From Tenebrio molitor (Eukaryota > Arthropoda > Insecta > Coleoptera > Tenebrionidae), in NCBI RefSeq assembly GCF_963966145.1, contig NC_091048.1, positions 7,440,001 to 7,504,000 on the forward strand: a stretch of 64,000 bases of DNA, given 5' to 3'. Both the position numbers and the translations under genes were made by a program. This document shows, piece by piece, positions 10,784-22,069 of this stretch. The first letter of the stretch is position 1. Each line of letters begins with the position of its first letter. The notes under the pieces were generated by a model that was given only the letters and a program-made list of their open reading frames with translations, had not been told where the DNA came from and made no database searches.

Positions 10784-11030
10784 TCCTCCTCCTCAGGTCT
10801 AATAGAATCGGCCCGATTATTGGACCTGATTCTTTCTGCCGCGCTTCTTGATGGGGTGAATCGGTTTGGGCGCGGCGTCCTCAGATTCCAGATACGGGGT
10901 GAGTTGCGAGACGTGGTAGGTACCAAGGGGCTCTGCTGGTTTGTCTCGGGCAGCTAGGACATAGCTCGTAGGGCGCTTCGAAAGGGTTAGTACGGGGCGC
11001 TTTGGTACTACATCCGTGATTTATGCTACA
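10784..11030 (-). mobile_element. Second, collapsed gypsy unit sharing the central LTR
   Basis: Bases 10,784-10,967 repeat the 3' end of pol (8,325-8,510) nearly exactly and are joined directly to the last 63 bases of another LTR (10,968-11,030, ending ATGCTACA). The order LTR-internal-LTR-internal-LTR shows a tandem dimer in which the right unit has lost almost all of its interior. Confidence 0.75.
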
Positions 11031-11031
11031 T

Positions 11032-11226
11032 TAATGTAAATTTGATTTTGTCCATTTTTCAATTAATTGTCTATTTCACAATACCTATCAAATAATTTTA
11101 AAAAATGTCATTGAATTTTGACGTTAATTCTAACCTATCTCTCGTAAGAAGATTTCACACAATGGAAATATTGTAAAAATGTGTCAATTTTATTCTGACA
11201 GTTTCCGTTTTTTTTTGCACCAACTG
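11032..11226 (-). mobile_element. MITE remnant, left-arm partner of 41,082-41,315
   Basis: Reverse complement of the right-arm MITE, keeping the end CCAACTG|TA at 11,226 but cut at 11,031, where the gypsy LTR begins. The junction shows that the gypsy insertion or a deletion removed the other end. Confidence 0.75.
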
Positions 11227-11800
11227 TACGTAGATAAACGTTCATTTATTATAATCTTGACGTAAGTATATATTTTATACAGGGTCTTTCAGAACTCGCG
11301 CCCCAGAGAAGATGGCACCTGCCGACAACAATAAGTTGTGAAAAAATAGTAGAAAATAATTTACTACTGTTTACATAACTGAGTTACAAGACTTGTAATT
11401 TTACCAATCCCAGAAGGGCATCTTGAAGCGTGATGTTATTTCTGCCAGATAAAGCCAGTTACTAGGTTTCAAAAATAATATCATCAGCTACAAAAAATAT
11501 TTGGGTTACTGTAATTTTGACACTACATATTAGATTTGACTTTTCATTATCACCAAATTAAGGTTAACGATGGTGTCATCTGAAATGTTACACTTGTCAT
11601 TCCAACGCAAGTTCGGATGCCTTCTGGTTTACTTGTGGTTAAACAAAGCCTACGGGCGATTCTAGGAGATCCTTGGAGCCACCACCAAGATTTTGATCCA
11701 GAAGAACTGTCAGTAATTGGAGTCGCACAATGAATTTTGGCGTTCTGTGTAACTTCGTTGATAATGTGCAACCACACGAAGGGCGCATCTGGAAAGACTA

Positions 11801-11930
11801 AGGGGGTCATTCAGGAAACTCAGTAAGGCTCGATAAGACATTGCAGATTAAAAACCATGACAACTGATATTGTTCAAGCATTTGCCGTCTCGTTAACGAT
11901 TTGCAATCTGAGTTTCGTGAATGACCCCCT
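11801..11930. mobile_element. 130-bp MITE shared by both arms
   Basis: Inverted ends AGGGGGTCATTCA(G/C)GAAAC with TA outside. The partner at 40,381-40,509 sits at the same position next to LIG4, so the insertion predates the inverted duplication. Confidence 0.8.
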
Positions 11931-14900
11931 TAGTTGACAAAGGCTGTCATAAATGCCCTGCGAGATCAACAACACGATTTGTTTCCAGTTTTGAGGTTAG
12001 TCATTCCAAAACTGGACTGCAACACAACTACAGAATAAAAGAGTCAAAAATCAGAAAACTCTTGATAAAAATGTTAAGCTTAGGTACCTCACAGCCACGA
12101 CCAAAATGTGTTGTTAAAAGCTGTCACAGGTAGGTACTTCTTCGAATGTAGATTTTGGCGACGTCATGTACTGAGTTAAAAAAAATACGTCATCAATAAA
12201 GACGCCGGCCTAACCATTCAGAATGTAAATACACTGCGCCGCAAAATTAAGGCATAATTTAGAAAATTAATCGTATTACTTTTTAGAGAATTATTCACTG
12301 CCATTTGGAAACCAAAAATGTTCATTCGCATTATCTTGTAACGGGTTAAAGCGCCCCATTTTAGACAAAAAATTCCAAAGTTGTGATTTTTGTGTTGAGG
12401 GTTTCTTTGCGCTACATGCTGAAAAACAGTTTTGACTCTGCCTCAGAAACAATTGTTTAAAATACTCATCTCCGGTAATTCGATGGATACTTGATATAAT
12501 TACATCATCAACCTCTTTCATTTCCGCATTTTTCTCTTAAAGTTCCTCATCTTCATCGCCCTGTGGTGAAGGGCTGAAGAATATCGCCACCCTTTGTGAT
12601 TTAGGGGAAGTAGGAGTCTTCCAAAAGTCAGAATAAAATTTCACAGTCACCTACGGAAACAGCTTTACTAGCAGGGTAGTTTAGCCACCTTGTTCCTTTC
12701 AACTGTACCCTGGAGGCCCACACTCGGGCACTGTGAGCCTCAATTTGAGTGCCTTCGTTCCTTCGTGCCGCGAACTAGTCGGTGGGCGAAACTAGTTCAA
12801 TTTCAATGTCCATTGTCCTCTCCGTGTGACTCAGCGAGCAAAGGTTTGCTGATTTCTCAATTTTCCATCCACAATTTCATTTAACTAAACCTCACTTCTT
12901 TGTTTATTTTGGTCTGTCAACTGTCTTCTCTCATTAAAATCCAACACCCCACTTTTCCTGCGATTGCAGCATACGGCAGTACACCATTGGCCCACTCAAT
13001 TTCACGTGGAGTTAACAAAAACACCGAGTTAATAAAAGGGAGAGATACGAGATTTTAGCTCTCTTCCCGTTTTGCGTGTGCACCAAGTTTGTTTACGTGG
13101 TGAACGTTACCGTCAGATTACCGTTAAGTGCCGCAAAAGGGAAAAGCAGCTACAATCCCGTAGTCGCAGTCGAGAACACCCACGCCTAGACATCTCGCTG
13201 AACAAATTCCCGAGCCGAGCCTTTTTTCTTCATCTGGGTAATTTTCTATTATCTTCCCCAGGCCTTTTTTTTCTTATCTCGTCACTCTCGCTCTTTATCT
13301 TCGTTCTACCGCCAAATACCGTCTTCGTACCCCGGACTCTCCAGAGGCAAGTCCGTGATCCTACAGGAGCTACCGCCGGATTCTTGAGGCGAGCTACGTA
13401 CAACGCTCCGCACAGGCGCAATCATCACCGCCAAACCTCACCCTCACCGGAGTCCAGCTTCCGGCAGCGACTAGCACCGCAGCAACTACGGTCAGAGCTT
13501 TTTAATTCTTAGCGGAAATTTGCCTTCAGGAACGGACGATTTGTTCCGTTAATCTGCGCAATCCAAGCTACCTAGTTGACGCGCAAGTTCGCTGAATTTT
13601 TATAAAACAAACTTGTAATAAACTTTGTGAAGGGCTAGCTACTTGACGCGTGATTGTTCGCTCGTGTCACTCAAATATTTTTGAAGTAAATTTAACGCCC
13701 TGTACGACACGTGGCCACGCGCTCTAATATAGGACAAATTCCCGGGTCAAAAACCGAATCGAATTTTATTTTTATTTTTAAATGGTAGCGGCTTGCTAGA
13801 ATTATTCATATTTTATTTTTACAATTTCACTTATCAAACCAAATACTCTTTTTATATTCATTTTTTCAATTTTTCATCAATACACGTTTATTTCAATCTT
13901 GTATCATTGAATTGCCGGAATTTTTCTTCTGAGGTTTTCGGATTTGGACCCAGAGTTAGATTTTTAAACTTTTTTTACAACCAAATTCGTGGCGCCCTAT
14001 TTTTTTCGATAAAGAATCCCCCAATACACAAATTGCTCTACGACTGATGCCGAGGCAGTGGACCATCCCCTCAGGTAGGTTACAATCTTAAAGTTTAAAT
14101 CCGATACTCATTAGAAAACCACTTTTCATAATGCATCATTTAAAATTTAAATTTACAGGCTTTTTTAAAGTTTTTACACAGTATGCGCTAATTTTGCGGC
14201 GCAGTATCTGGACAAAATAGCGCACAGAAAGGCCGACAACGGGTTAGACGACCTCGTTTTGAACATTTTCCAAAAGCTGTCCCCAAGAAACATAAAATAG
14301 TTGATCCAGATCATCTTGAAAGACTTGAAACTGAGCATCAGCAACAACCACGTCTTGAATTTCTACCACGACGACGGCGCCAACTTCTACGCAACCAACA
14401 GCAACTTGAAAAAACTGTGTTGAGAAACCCCCAAGCGATGATGCACGAGTTGGAAATCAACATTTTCGAGCCGTTTCAACCCATGTTGAAACGTTGCGAT
14501 GCTTCCAAGTTCAAGAAATGTTTCCCCGATTTCACCGATTCTTACGGCGCGGCGATTCGAAGAGGGCATTTTCACGCCACTGCTTAAAAATGTCTTCGAT
14601 TCGGAGACAAAAAGAGTGATTCTCAATTTTCAACAATGAGCTATGAAGGAAAAGAATTGGGTGGATTTACCACCAGAGCGAATTGTTCGGTTGGGGGCGA
14701 ATTATCGTCGAGACACCTATACGAATCTCGACGAGTACGGCATCTCTTTCGCGGAAGAAGTAACGGACACTTCTCTGCAGTACATGCTGCGGATGTTGGA
14801 ACAAAGAACAAAGAGATGAGTTTTACAGTACAAAAGGGGCGGTGGTAATGGGCACCGCTCAGCCCTTGTTCGATCAGTATGTCGCCTACATTGACAAGCG

Positions 14901-15040
14901 GATTTACCACTGAAATAGACTTTCAGTATTACGACGGAACGGTCAGCAAAGAAATTACCCCGGAGGTCAACGTGATCGTGATGGGGATGATAGTCATCGA
15001 GCTTTTTTGAAAAAGAAGGGGCTAAGTGAATTTTCTTAGT
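11931..15040 (+). pseudogene. LIG4: DNA ligase IV pseudogene, left-arm copy
   Basis: Two blocks, 11,931-12,232 and 14,206-15,040, match the right-arm copy. They encode pieces of the N-terminal DNA-binding domain, the start of the adenylation region and parts of the BRCT linker. Two internal deletions relative to the right arm, near 14,529 and 14,625, remove the KFDGER adenylation motif, the rest of the nucleotidyltransferase and OB domains and the first BRCT start. A 2-kb transposon-like insertion separates the blocks, and frameshifts are frequent. LIG4 normally seals double-strand breaks in non-homologous end joining; this copy cannot. Confidence 0.85.
12233..14205. mobile_element. 2-kb inverted-repeat insertion in the left LIG4 copy
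   Basis: Both ends carry ACTGCGCCGCAAAATTA in inverted orientation. The right arm reads through LIG4 without it. The target duplication is unclear (TA possible). A 76-codon minus-strand frame at 12,291-12,521, extendable upstream without ATG through an acidic run, is not recognised. Bases 12,640-13,760 are richer in G+C than the surroundings and have LTR-like features (a TTAATAAAAGGG box at 13,030, an AATAAA at 13,617) but no paired copy, so a nested solo LTR is only suspected. Confidence 0.6.
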
Positions 15041-15309
15041 CCAATTTTAAAAGATACATTCACCATTCACATTGAACTACTTAGTCTTTAATACATATTT
15101 AATATTGTTTAATATTTACTTAGTATTTGACACCCGGCTTGGTGTGTTCCCATTTGTAATTATTTTGATAAATATGAAATACATTTGCATTTGGTTGTTT
15201 GGTAGTTCTGTCAGTGGAAATAACATATACTATTTTTTCTTCAAACCTTCATAACAAATTATTTAAGACATGTTAAGAAACCAGGTAGGAATTTCAAATG
15301 ATTTAGCTA

Positions 15310-15425
15310 GTTTACTTTACTGCCGCTCATCAGCGGAGATAATAACTTCACGGACGCCCTCAGCGGAGATAATAATTTTATCTGCCGCTCTCATCGGAGA
15401 TAATAACTTTATCTGCCGCTCGTCA
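15310..15425. repeat. Short tandem repeat, three units of about 38 bp
   Basis: The unit GGAGATAATAACTTTATCTG with CCGCTC or GCCCTCAGC linkers is repeated three times with small changes. Confidence 0.7.
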
Positions 15426-16179
15426 GCTCGTTAGATGCCATGACAATGAAGTGACACTTTAGCATTATCAATGCAGCAGGATAATGTCATAATTTACGGA
15501 CGTTTGAAGAAAAATATTTTTTCACTGAGTAAAAAAATGGCAATATCGTCTTCAAAATTAGACCCCATAATGTTGCGTCGCGAAGGACAAGTAAAAATTC
15601 TCACCACAAATTTGAAGGCAATTCACCGTCTAGTTTCGTAGATAAAACTTGAAAGTGATTCAAGAATTTACCGACTGAAGTGCACGAATGGACAGATCCG
15701 AAAAGATGTGGAAACACACAAGACGCGATTGTGAGAGATCGTAGATCCCAGACGCAGGTTTTTGAATAAGATTTTGAGGAACTATCTAGTTACTATAAAC
15801 ATAATACCTTACATTTTCCATTTGAAATTAAAATTTTTATTGGCAGGTGCGATTCTTTTCAGGGGCGCGAGTTCTGAAAGACCCTGTATGAAATATAAAT
15901 ATACAGTATGTTATTGAAATGCGTTAAGAAAATTTAAACGATGATAGAACTGATCAAAATAAATTAGTTTTCTATTTACCATTTTTTCGAAAAATCTTTC
16001 TAAACCCACATAAAATTTTAATTAGTTTGATCGTAAATTCTAGTACCCGCCAATGTCTCCGTCCGTACATTAAAAGCAAAAGAAGATAAAAACTTAGATA
16101 GTCAAGCAAAAACCAATTCTTTATTCGTAGTAAATGACAGTGACATTGAAGTTACGCACCACACTTGATCAAGGGCACT

Positions 16180-16870
16180 AACCTCTAAATTAAATGTTCG
16201 AAATGACGCCCTCCGTAATCGATGTACTATTGCGGGCAAAAAAAGTGGGACATCAAATTTCTGTCAGTTTTGAAAAATTCGATGTAGTTCAAGCTTTATT
16301 GTCATTTTTTTTGACACTATTCCAGCTGACAGTTTAAAAATGTATTTTATACTCCTATTTTCCTTTTCCAAATGCTCTCTTCTTTTGATAAAGGTAGATT
16401 TTGATTGGAACTTTGCATTAAATAAATATTCACTACGTGTTTACTTACAAACATTCCCTACAACCTACAATACTTAATGACAACGTCAATCAATTCAAAG
16501 TAGGGTTAGTGTCAGGTAAGGGTTATTTCACATTAAAAGTCAAGACAATGACGTTGATGTCCCACTTTTTTTGCCCGCAATAGTACGCTCTTGTGTGTCC
16601 TTCGAGCCACAGAAGCTTGAGTTCTCATCAACATGTCAGAAGTTTATCGAATTGTCTCGGTGTCAACTGGAGTCTCATACACAATCTGTTTTAAATGGCC
16701 CCATAACAAAGTGACAAGGGTTTATGTCCGGTGAACGAGCTGGCGATAAAACTGGTCAATTACGACCTATTGAAGAAGCCATTGACAAAATGCAATTCGA
16801 CGTGGTGGATCTTCTGATTTTAAGTGTTGGCCGCGTTGAAGATGATACGGATGTAATCCCTGTTCGGGCC
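16180..16870 (-). pseudogene. Mariner-superfamily transposase C-terminal relict
   Basis: Reading the minus strand in several frames gives the order Glu-Asp-Pro-Pro-Arg-Arg-Ile-Ala-Phe-Cys (near 16,800), then LLWGHLKQIVYETPVDTE (near 16,680), then at the far side of a MITE a Gly-Arg-His-Phe-Glu-like end (near 16,210). This is the order of conserved segments around and after the DDE core in Tc1/mariner-related transposases. Frames are broken at several places and the first two catalytic Asp segments are absent. Confidence 0.55.
16227..16583. mobile_element. 357-bp TA-flanked MITE inside a transposase relict
   Basis: Inverted ends CTATTGCGGGCAAAAAAAGT plus GGGACATCAA, perfectly matched over about 28 bp, with TA at 16,225-16,226 and 16,584-16,585. 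It separates the last conserved segment of the neighbouring transposase relict from the rest. Confidence 0.85.
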
Positions 16871-16904
16871 AAGAACAGTATACCTAACAGGACTGCTAGG
16901 TGCC

Positions 16905-18345
16905 ATAATAGTCCAATCAATAGGGAGTTTTACCTTGCAAAAGGTACAGAAAAGTTTATACTTGGCAGGTATCTTCTATCAGTCATATTATTAATATTGT
17001 TGAATTTGCGACCTTGGCGGGTTGCCGCTCGCCCCGCCATATTGGAGAATAGGGGTGCAAAATCACATTTTTGCGATTATTTCATTATCCGTGCGAAAAA
17101 TGTAGAAAACGTAGAGCATGCAATTCTCTACATTTTTTGTTCTTTATGTTTTTTTGTCATCAATAGTTTCGTAGTTACAGCGTGTAGGCATCGACAATTC
17201 CTTTTATTTTTGTACTTTATATTCTTTTCCACACCACCACAGAGGTAGAGCAATAGGGTGCGTTTTTTTTTTTGACGTGCTGTCCCCAGTGGGCATAGTC
17301 CACGATGCAGTAGAAGTTTACTGTTTTACTCTTTTTGATCTCTTTGTAACGTAGACGGACCCGAATGATCTGGATCGAACGGTATAGATGAGCTGAATTC
17401 ATCAGAGTTTATGAATTCGGGAATTCCTCTTGAGAAGTTTCCTCTTGTTCCTCAGGGTCATCATCATCATCATCAAGATCATCTGGCGTTTGCCAAAATA
17501 GAAATTCATTGATTTCAGGTGTTTGTTCTTCTTGATCTTCAGATTCTGGAACGTCTGTGATTATTTCATTATCCGTGCGAGAGACGTATATCTAACTACT
17601 ACTAATATAGAACATACAATTCTCTACAATTTTTGTTCTTTACGTTTTTTTTGTCAGATCAATAGTTTCGTAGTTACAGCCTGTAGAAATCGAGCATTTA
17701 TTGTTTGTCCGTCTACGGAAATATCGGACTCCAACGTGTATACTAATGAAACAGGTAAACGCCAAATGATCCTGATGATGATGATGATGATTACCCCGAG
17801 GAACAAGAGGAAAATTTTCAAGAGGAATTCCCGAATTCATAAACTCTGATGAATTCAGCTCATCTAGACCCAGATCATTTGGATCCGTCTACGTTACAAA
17901 GAGATCAAAAAGAGTAAAACAGTAAACTTCTACTGCATCGTGGACTATGCCCACCGGGGACACTACGTAAAAAAAAACGCACCCTATTGCTCTACCTCTG
18001 TGGTGGTGTGGAAAAGAATAAAAAGTACAAAAATAATAAAAATACTCGAATTCAACACGCTGTAACTACGAAACTATTAATCTGACAAGAAAACATAAAG
18101 AACAAAAAATTTAGAGAATTGCATGCTCTACATTTTCTATAATAACTTAGATAGAGGTATCTCGCACGGATAATGAAATAATCGCAAAAATGTGATTTTG
18201 CACCCCTATTCTCCAGTATGGCGGGGCGAGCGGCAACCCCCCCCAAGGTCGCAAACTCAACAGCATTAATAACATGCCTGATAGAAGATACCTGCCAAGT
18301 ATAAACTTTTCTGTACCTTTTGCAAGGTAAAACTCGTTATTGATT
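16905..18345. mobile_element. 1.44-kb palindromic element, piggyBac-like acidic ORF remnant
   Basis: Bases 16,905-17,500 are repeated in reverse at 17,745-18,345. Each arm ends with a stretch around GGTACAGAAAAGTTTATACT and carries an acidic coding remnant, Pro-Asp-Asp-Leu then four to six Asp, then EEQEETSQEEFPNS. Runs of acid residues near the N-terminus are common in piggyBac-type transposases, but no catalytic segment is present, so the family call is tentative. The 240-bp centre holds a third, partial copy of the arm. A single arm occurs at 29,925-30,385. Confidence 0.5.
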
Positions 18346-18480
18346 GGGCTACAGATGGATTGGTTGATTTGGACTCCATTTTTGAAATCAAATGTCCATT
18401 TGCTGCTCGAAACACCGACATCAATACGGCAATAGAAAAAAAATTCATCCACCTGTAATTGAACTAGTCGTTGTTTAATA

Positions 18481-18840
18481 CCGAGTGACTATAGATGATT
18501 GAAGCAAATTAGTGGATTGGCAACACTGATGCTCCGTAGCTGGTGAGTAAATTTCTGTTGAACGCATGCGTCAACAACCGCTACCACTCAACATGTTGTG
18601 GAGCGGACGTCATTTTAGGTAGCGTAAAAGTTTCTTGCTACTTCGTAAACTCAACAGCTACGGAGCGGCTTTTTCTGCTGAATGAACACACACATTGACG
18701 TTGGAAAAAAAAATAGATTTTTTTGACGTTTGCTTTAATTTTGAAAATTGCGTGTGTCATGCCAACGATGTTGCCAACTAAAGATTTCAAATGTGTTACC
18801 AACATAACAAAAAAAAATTCAATCATTGATAGTCACTCGG
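18481..18840. mobile_element. 360-bp TA-flanked MITE with empty site in window
   Basis: Inverted ends CCGAGTGACTAT(A/C)(G/A)ATGATTGAA with TA outside (18,479-18,480 and 18,841-18,842). The related sequence at 15,105-15,125 reads TGTTTAATATTTACTTAG without the element, an empty site. In the right arm one end survives at 36,609-36,650. Confidence 0.85.
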
Positions 18841-20000
18841 TATTTACTTGGTATTTGTCACCCATCTTGGTGTGTTCCAATTTGTCATTATTTAAATAAA
18901 TATGAAATACATTCTTTAAAGCATTTGGCTGTTTGGTAGTTCTATCACAGGTTCCTTTTCTTTAGGGCTTATTGATCACTGCTCCACACACCCGAATTTT
19001 TTTTTTCATGATCATTGAGAATAGTGAGCAAAAATGGCAATTGAATCACTAGTGAGTGTTAAATACAGGCTTATTCACGTAGCCCGTTCATTAGAAACTT
19101 TCTGATTTACCCAAATCATATTAATATGAAAATTGGTAGTTGACTATAATCGACTACTCCAAGTTCAAATGAAATATTTTCAAAATGGTGTCACTTCCGG
19201 AAATACCGGAAATCGACGCCATCTTTATTTTTTATTCTTCACATTTCGATTCTACGTTAAATTTTGAGTTTAGAACGTCTTTTTGTTAACACTTATCTGT
19301 CATCGTTTTTGACCTATGTCATCTTTTTTGCAAAAAAGCGAGGTTGCAGGGCAGTTTTTTAAATCTGTTTTTAAAATACTTTCTGAATATTAATAATTAA
19401 GGCTTGTCTTATTTTTGACTTATTTAAAATTTTAATCTGTTATTTAGATTTCAATTGATTTCACTGTCTTCAAAATGAGACCCTATACCGGTGTCCCAAA
19501 ATGGAATAGCATAAATTTAATGATAGATTCTTTGGGCAATTATAATAGTAGTTTATTTAACGAGTTCGTGTGTAAATTGGGTTTTTTTGACTCGAATGGG
19601 TTTAAAACGCGAGTGAAATGAGCGTTATGGCCGGATGCACCGCACTTTTAATCCAGTGATTAACGTTAACTAGGTATTGTTTAATTTGACAAGTTTGTTT
19701 GCACCGCACTTTAAATAACCTTTAATCTTTGTTTAGTAAAGTAGCGAAAATCGGCGAATTAACTCTTAAATAGAGTTTATGTAATGTCATTAATGTCAAT
19801 GTGACTTCAAATTTAAAATCAACATGGAAGATTTTGATGATTTCTTGGAGATCATAGATTTTGGTTTTCCACGGTTTCAGTTCACAAGCAAGTGTTTTAC
19901 ATTTTTTGATTTTAATTGAAGAGGAAATAGAATTTCCTGCTGATATAAACTCATTTGTAAGTCCTTGTACAGTTTTTTTGTTAACGATGCTCAAAATCAA
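18841..20000. repeat. Inner left arm block, mirrored at 34,500-36,610
   Basis: Co-linear in reverse with the right arm apart from a SINE (35,093) and an 815-bp hAT-type element (35,516) present only on the right. Apart from the Myb/SANT-like fragment at its end, no gene is seen in it. Confidence 0.85.
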
Positions 20001-20104
20001 TTCACTACTTGAATTCCCTTTATTGTTCTTTTTGGATCCTCCACCAGTCTTGTGAATTTTCTTTTTTTCTTTAGCAGCCGTTTGTTTTGTTTGTTGGACA
20101 CACT
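19722..20104 (-). pseudogene. Myb/SANT-like protein C-terminal fragment (transposon-derived)
   Basis: On the minus strand the frame contains a Lys/Glu-rich helix end, His-Lys-Thr-Gly-Gly-Gly, then SSELILSIVNKKTVQGLTNE. A KTGGG motif after a basic helix, followed by a 'il.ii...v.gl.nef' segment, is the usual tail of the Myb/SANT-like DNA-binding proteins encoded beside PIF/Harbinger transposases and in host zeste-like genes. The trihelix itself is missing. A neighbouring terminus GGCCGGATGCACCGCACTTT at 19,628 also looks like Harbinger. The stop-terminated 92-codon stretch is conserved in the right arm at 34,479-34,745. Confidence 0.45.
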
Positions 20105-20188
20105 TTAAAAAAAAAATTGTGTAGCGGCTTCTAACGATTGTTTTTTGATTCGCAATGATAGGTACGCTTGTACTTATGTTCTTATGTA

Positions 20189-20454
20189 CAGTTGCGGAAT
20201 TAAAATTTCGGGCACTATTTTTCTGTCACTTCAACAAAATCTCTGTAAAGCACCTTCTACTGTCATCATGACTGACATTAAATCATCGCTTTGATATGTT
20301 GCCTACCCGTTATTATGCCACAAATGACAAGTTTTGAATGCCAAAAAGACAAAAACATGACAAGAGTAAAAAATAAGGTTATTAACGTAAAGGTTGTTTT
20401 AGAGTTTATATCATGACATTGACAATAGTGTCCGAAATTTTAATTCCGCAGCTG
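20189..20454. mobile_element. 266-bp TA-flanked MITE
   Basis: Inverted ends CAGTTGCGGAATTAAAATTT(C) and CAGCTGCGGAATTAAAATTT with TA on both sides (20,187-20,188 and 20,455-20,456). Confidence 0.85.
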
Positions 20455-20459
20455 TACAA

Positions 20460-22069
20460 TACTCAAAAGAAGCGTTTTTTCCTCCGGAGAATAATTCGGA
20501 CAGCGTTTTCTCTTCTTTTTTTGCCTCGTTTTTCATCATTTTACAAAATGGAAATCGTTACTTTTCGAACTTCCCACAAATTGTTTACAATTTATTCTGA
20601 CTTTTTCCACTTTTTCTTGAAATTGTTTACTTTGAAACTCTCAAATAGTAGCGCCTCTAGCGGAATTCTTCTTCCGTTGTTAATGGGTTTGTTTACAATT
20701 CGATTATTATTGTTTAAATTAATTTTCCATTGACCGCTTGTTAATTTCAATATTAATGAATTATTTTGTCTAATAGTATATTTCGAACCAAGGTAAGAAA
20801 GTGGTTTCTTGCAGACCGCAGGCAAAGATTATAAACCGAGTCGTAGACGAGGTTTGTAAGTGCCTAAGGTCTGCAAGGACACTTTCTTAACAAGGTTTGA
20901 ATACAATTTTTTTCCCTACCGGCACAACTTTGTTGAAAAAAGTCAAAAAAGATGGTTATATTCGTGATTAAAACGAAAATTTTGAGAATTGAATAGTAGG
21001 CTGTGTTATTTGTTTAATTAACTTGTCATCGCATTTGAAGATTTGAGGTTTGTTCGAAAATTTGATATAAACAGGGTAAAGTAATCTACCTACCTAGCTT
21101 ATCTGTTTATTTTCCAGATTATATGATTGACCTACCAACTTACTTCATTGAATTGGCTTTCATTTATCAATAACTTATTTCACTTTTGACACTTATGACA
21201 TTTGTATTTTGGTACAGTTTTACCATAAACATTTCATGATTAACTTTCTTACCTTAGCGAGAAAGTTGAATTTTCTCACCTCAAATGAGGTATCCACAGC
21301 CTACATTTCTAACCGGTAGGGAGAAAAATATATTGTATTAATGGACCTCATTAATACACTATTTTTCATTAATCAACGATTTTTGCGATTTTGACGTTTT
21401 GATGATATTTTAATGTATAAACAATCTCGAACATGCATTGTTTGCACTTATCAACACTGCAGCAGGTAGTGCAGCAGGGTTTTCTATATTTTATAGCTCC
21501 ATAACTGCACAATTACGAATTCACTTTTTCAAAAGTCGACCTTTTTGGTTATAATTCGCATGTCATATTTTTCAAAGGTAACTAGGTTTCCTTAGCAACC
21601 GTGATTTTTACGTGAAATTGAATGTGAATGGAGTTGACGTCTTCTGACATTCTTTGTGGAAAAGTGAATAGAAAGTGTTGAAAAATTTAAAAATGGCCTA
21701 CCCGCCTGAGGACAAAAAAAGGATGAAGGTACATATTTTATAAGGTCTCATCTTTATCGAAAAAGATGAAATTGGTTTTGATTTGGTTTTGATTTGAAAT
21801 TTTGTCACAAAAAAAAAGTTTGCGGTCAACGAAAAATTTTTGTAATCAACTCGTTTGTTAATGGGCGATTACTAATCTCAACTATTAAAGGCACTCACTC
21901 GCTACACTCGTTCGTGCTTTAAACAGTTTCGATTATTAATCGCCTTCATTAAGAAACTAATTTATTAAATAACTATAATTAATCATGTTTACTTAAACAG
22001 ACTTTAAAATACGCGTAGCAATGAAACAAATTTTAATACACCATTAAGTTTAAATCTAGTTTTAGTTAA
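20460..22069. other. Left-arm-only stretch with two foldback hairpins
   Basis: A hairpin lies at 20,786-20,905 (stem CCAAGGTAAGAAAGTG... against ...CACTTTCTTAACAAGG, with GGTCTGCAAG). A related half, TTAACTTTCTTACCTTAGCG, lies at 21,239. The right arm has a different sequence here (33,990-34,478). Open frames are short and not conserved; no gene is supported. Confidence 0.5.

Larger units (their letters stand above)
11280..15886. mobile_element. TA-flanked inverted-repeat unit carrying a LIG4 pseudogene
   Basis: The ends share CAGGGTCTTTCAGAACTCGC plus GCCCC and further partial matches over about 45 bp, in inverted orientation, with TA directly outside (11,278-11,279 and 15,887-15,888). These are Tc1/mariner-type ends. 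The 4.6-kb interior holds a MITE (11,801), LIG4 pieces (11,931-15,040), a separate 2-kb insertion (12,233-14,205) and tandem repeats. The same terminus occurs at about 23,030, 32,940, 41,030 and 54,080, each with conserved flanking sequence outside it, so the terminus is part of an older dispersed repeat. Whether the LIG4 piece was captured before or after transposition cannot be read from one copy. Confidence 0.55.

Noticed and set aside
8310..10957. Two identical 62-codon frames at 8,310-8,498 and 10,769-10,957
   Set aside because: They are antisense to the duplicated 3' end of the gypsy pol; identity reflects the tandem LTR arrangement.
17430..17840. Poly-Asp/poly-His/poly-Met frames over a GAT repeat
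   Set aside because: Translations of one trinucleotide run in different frames; only the acidic frame fits the neighbouring element.
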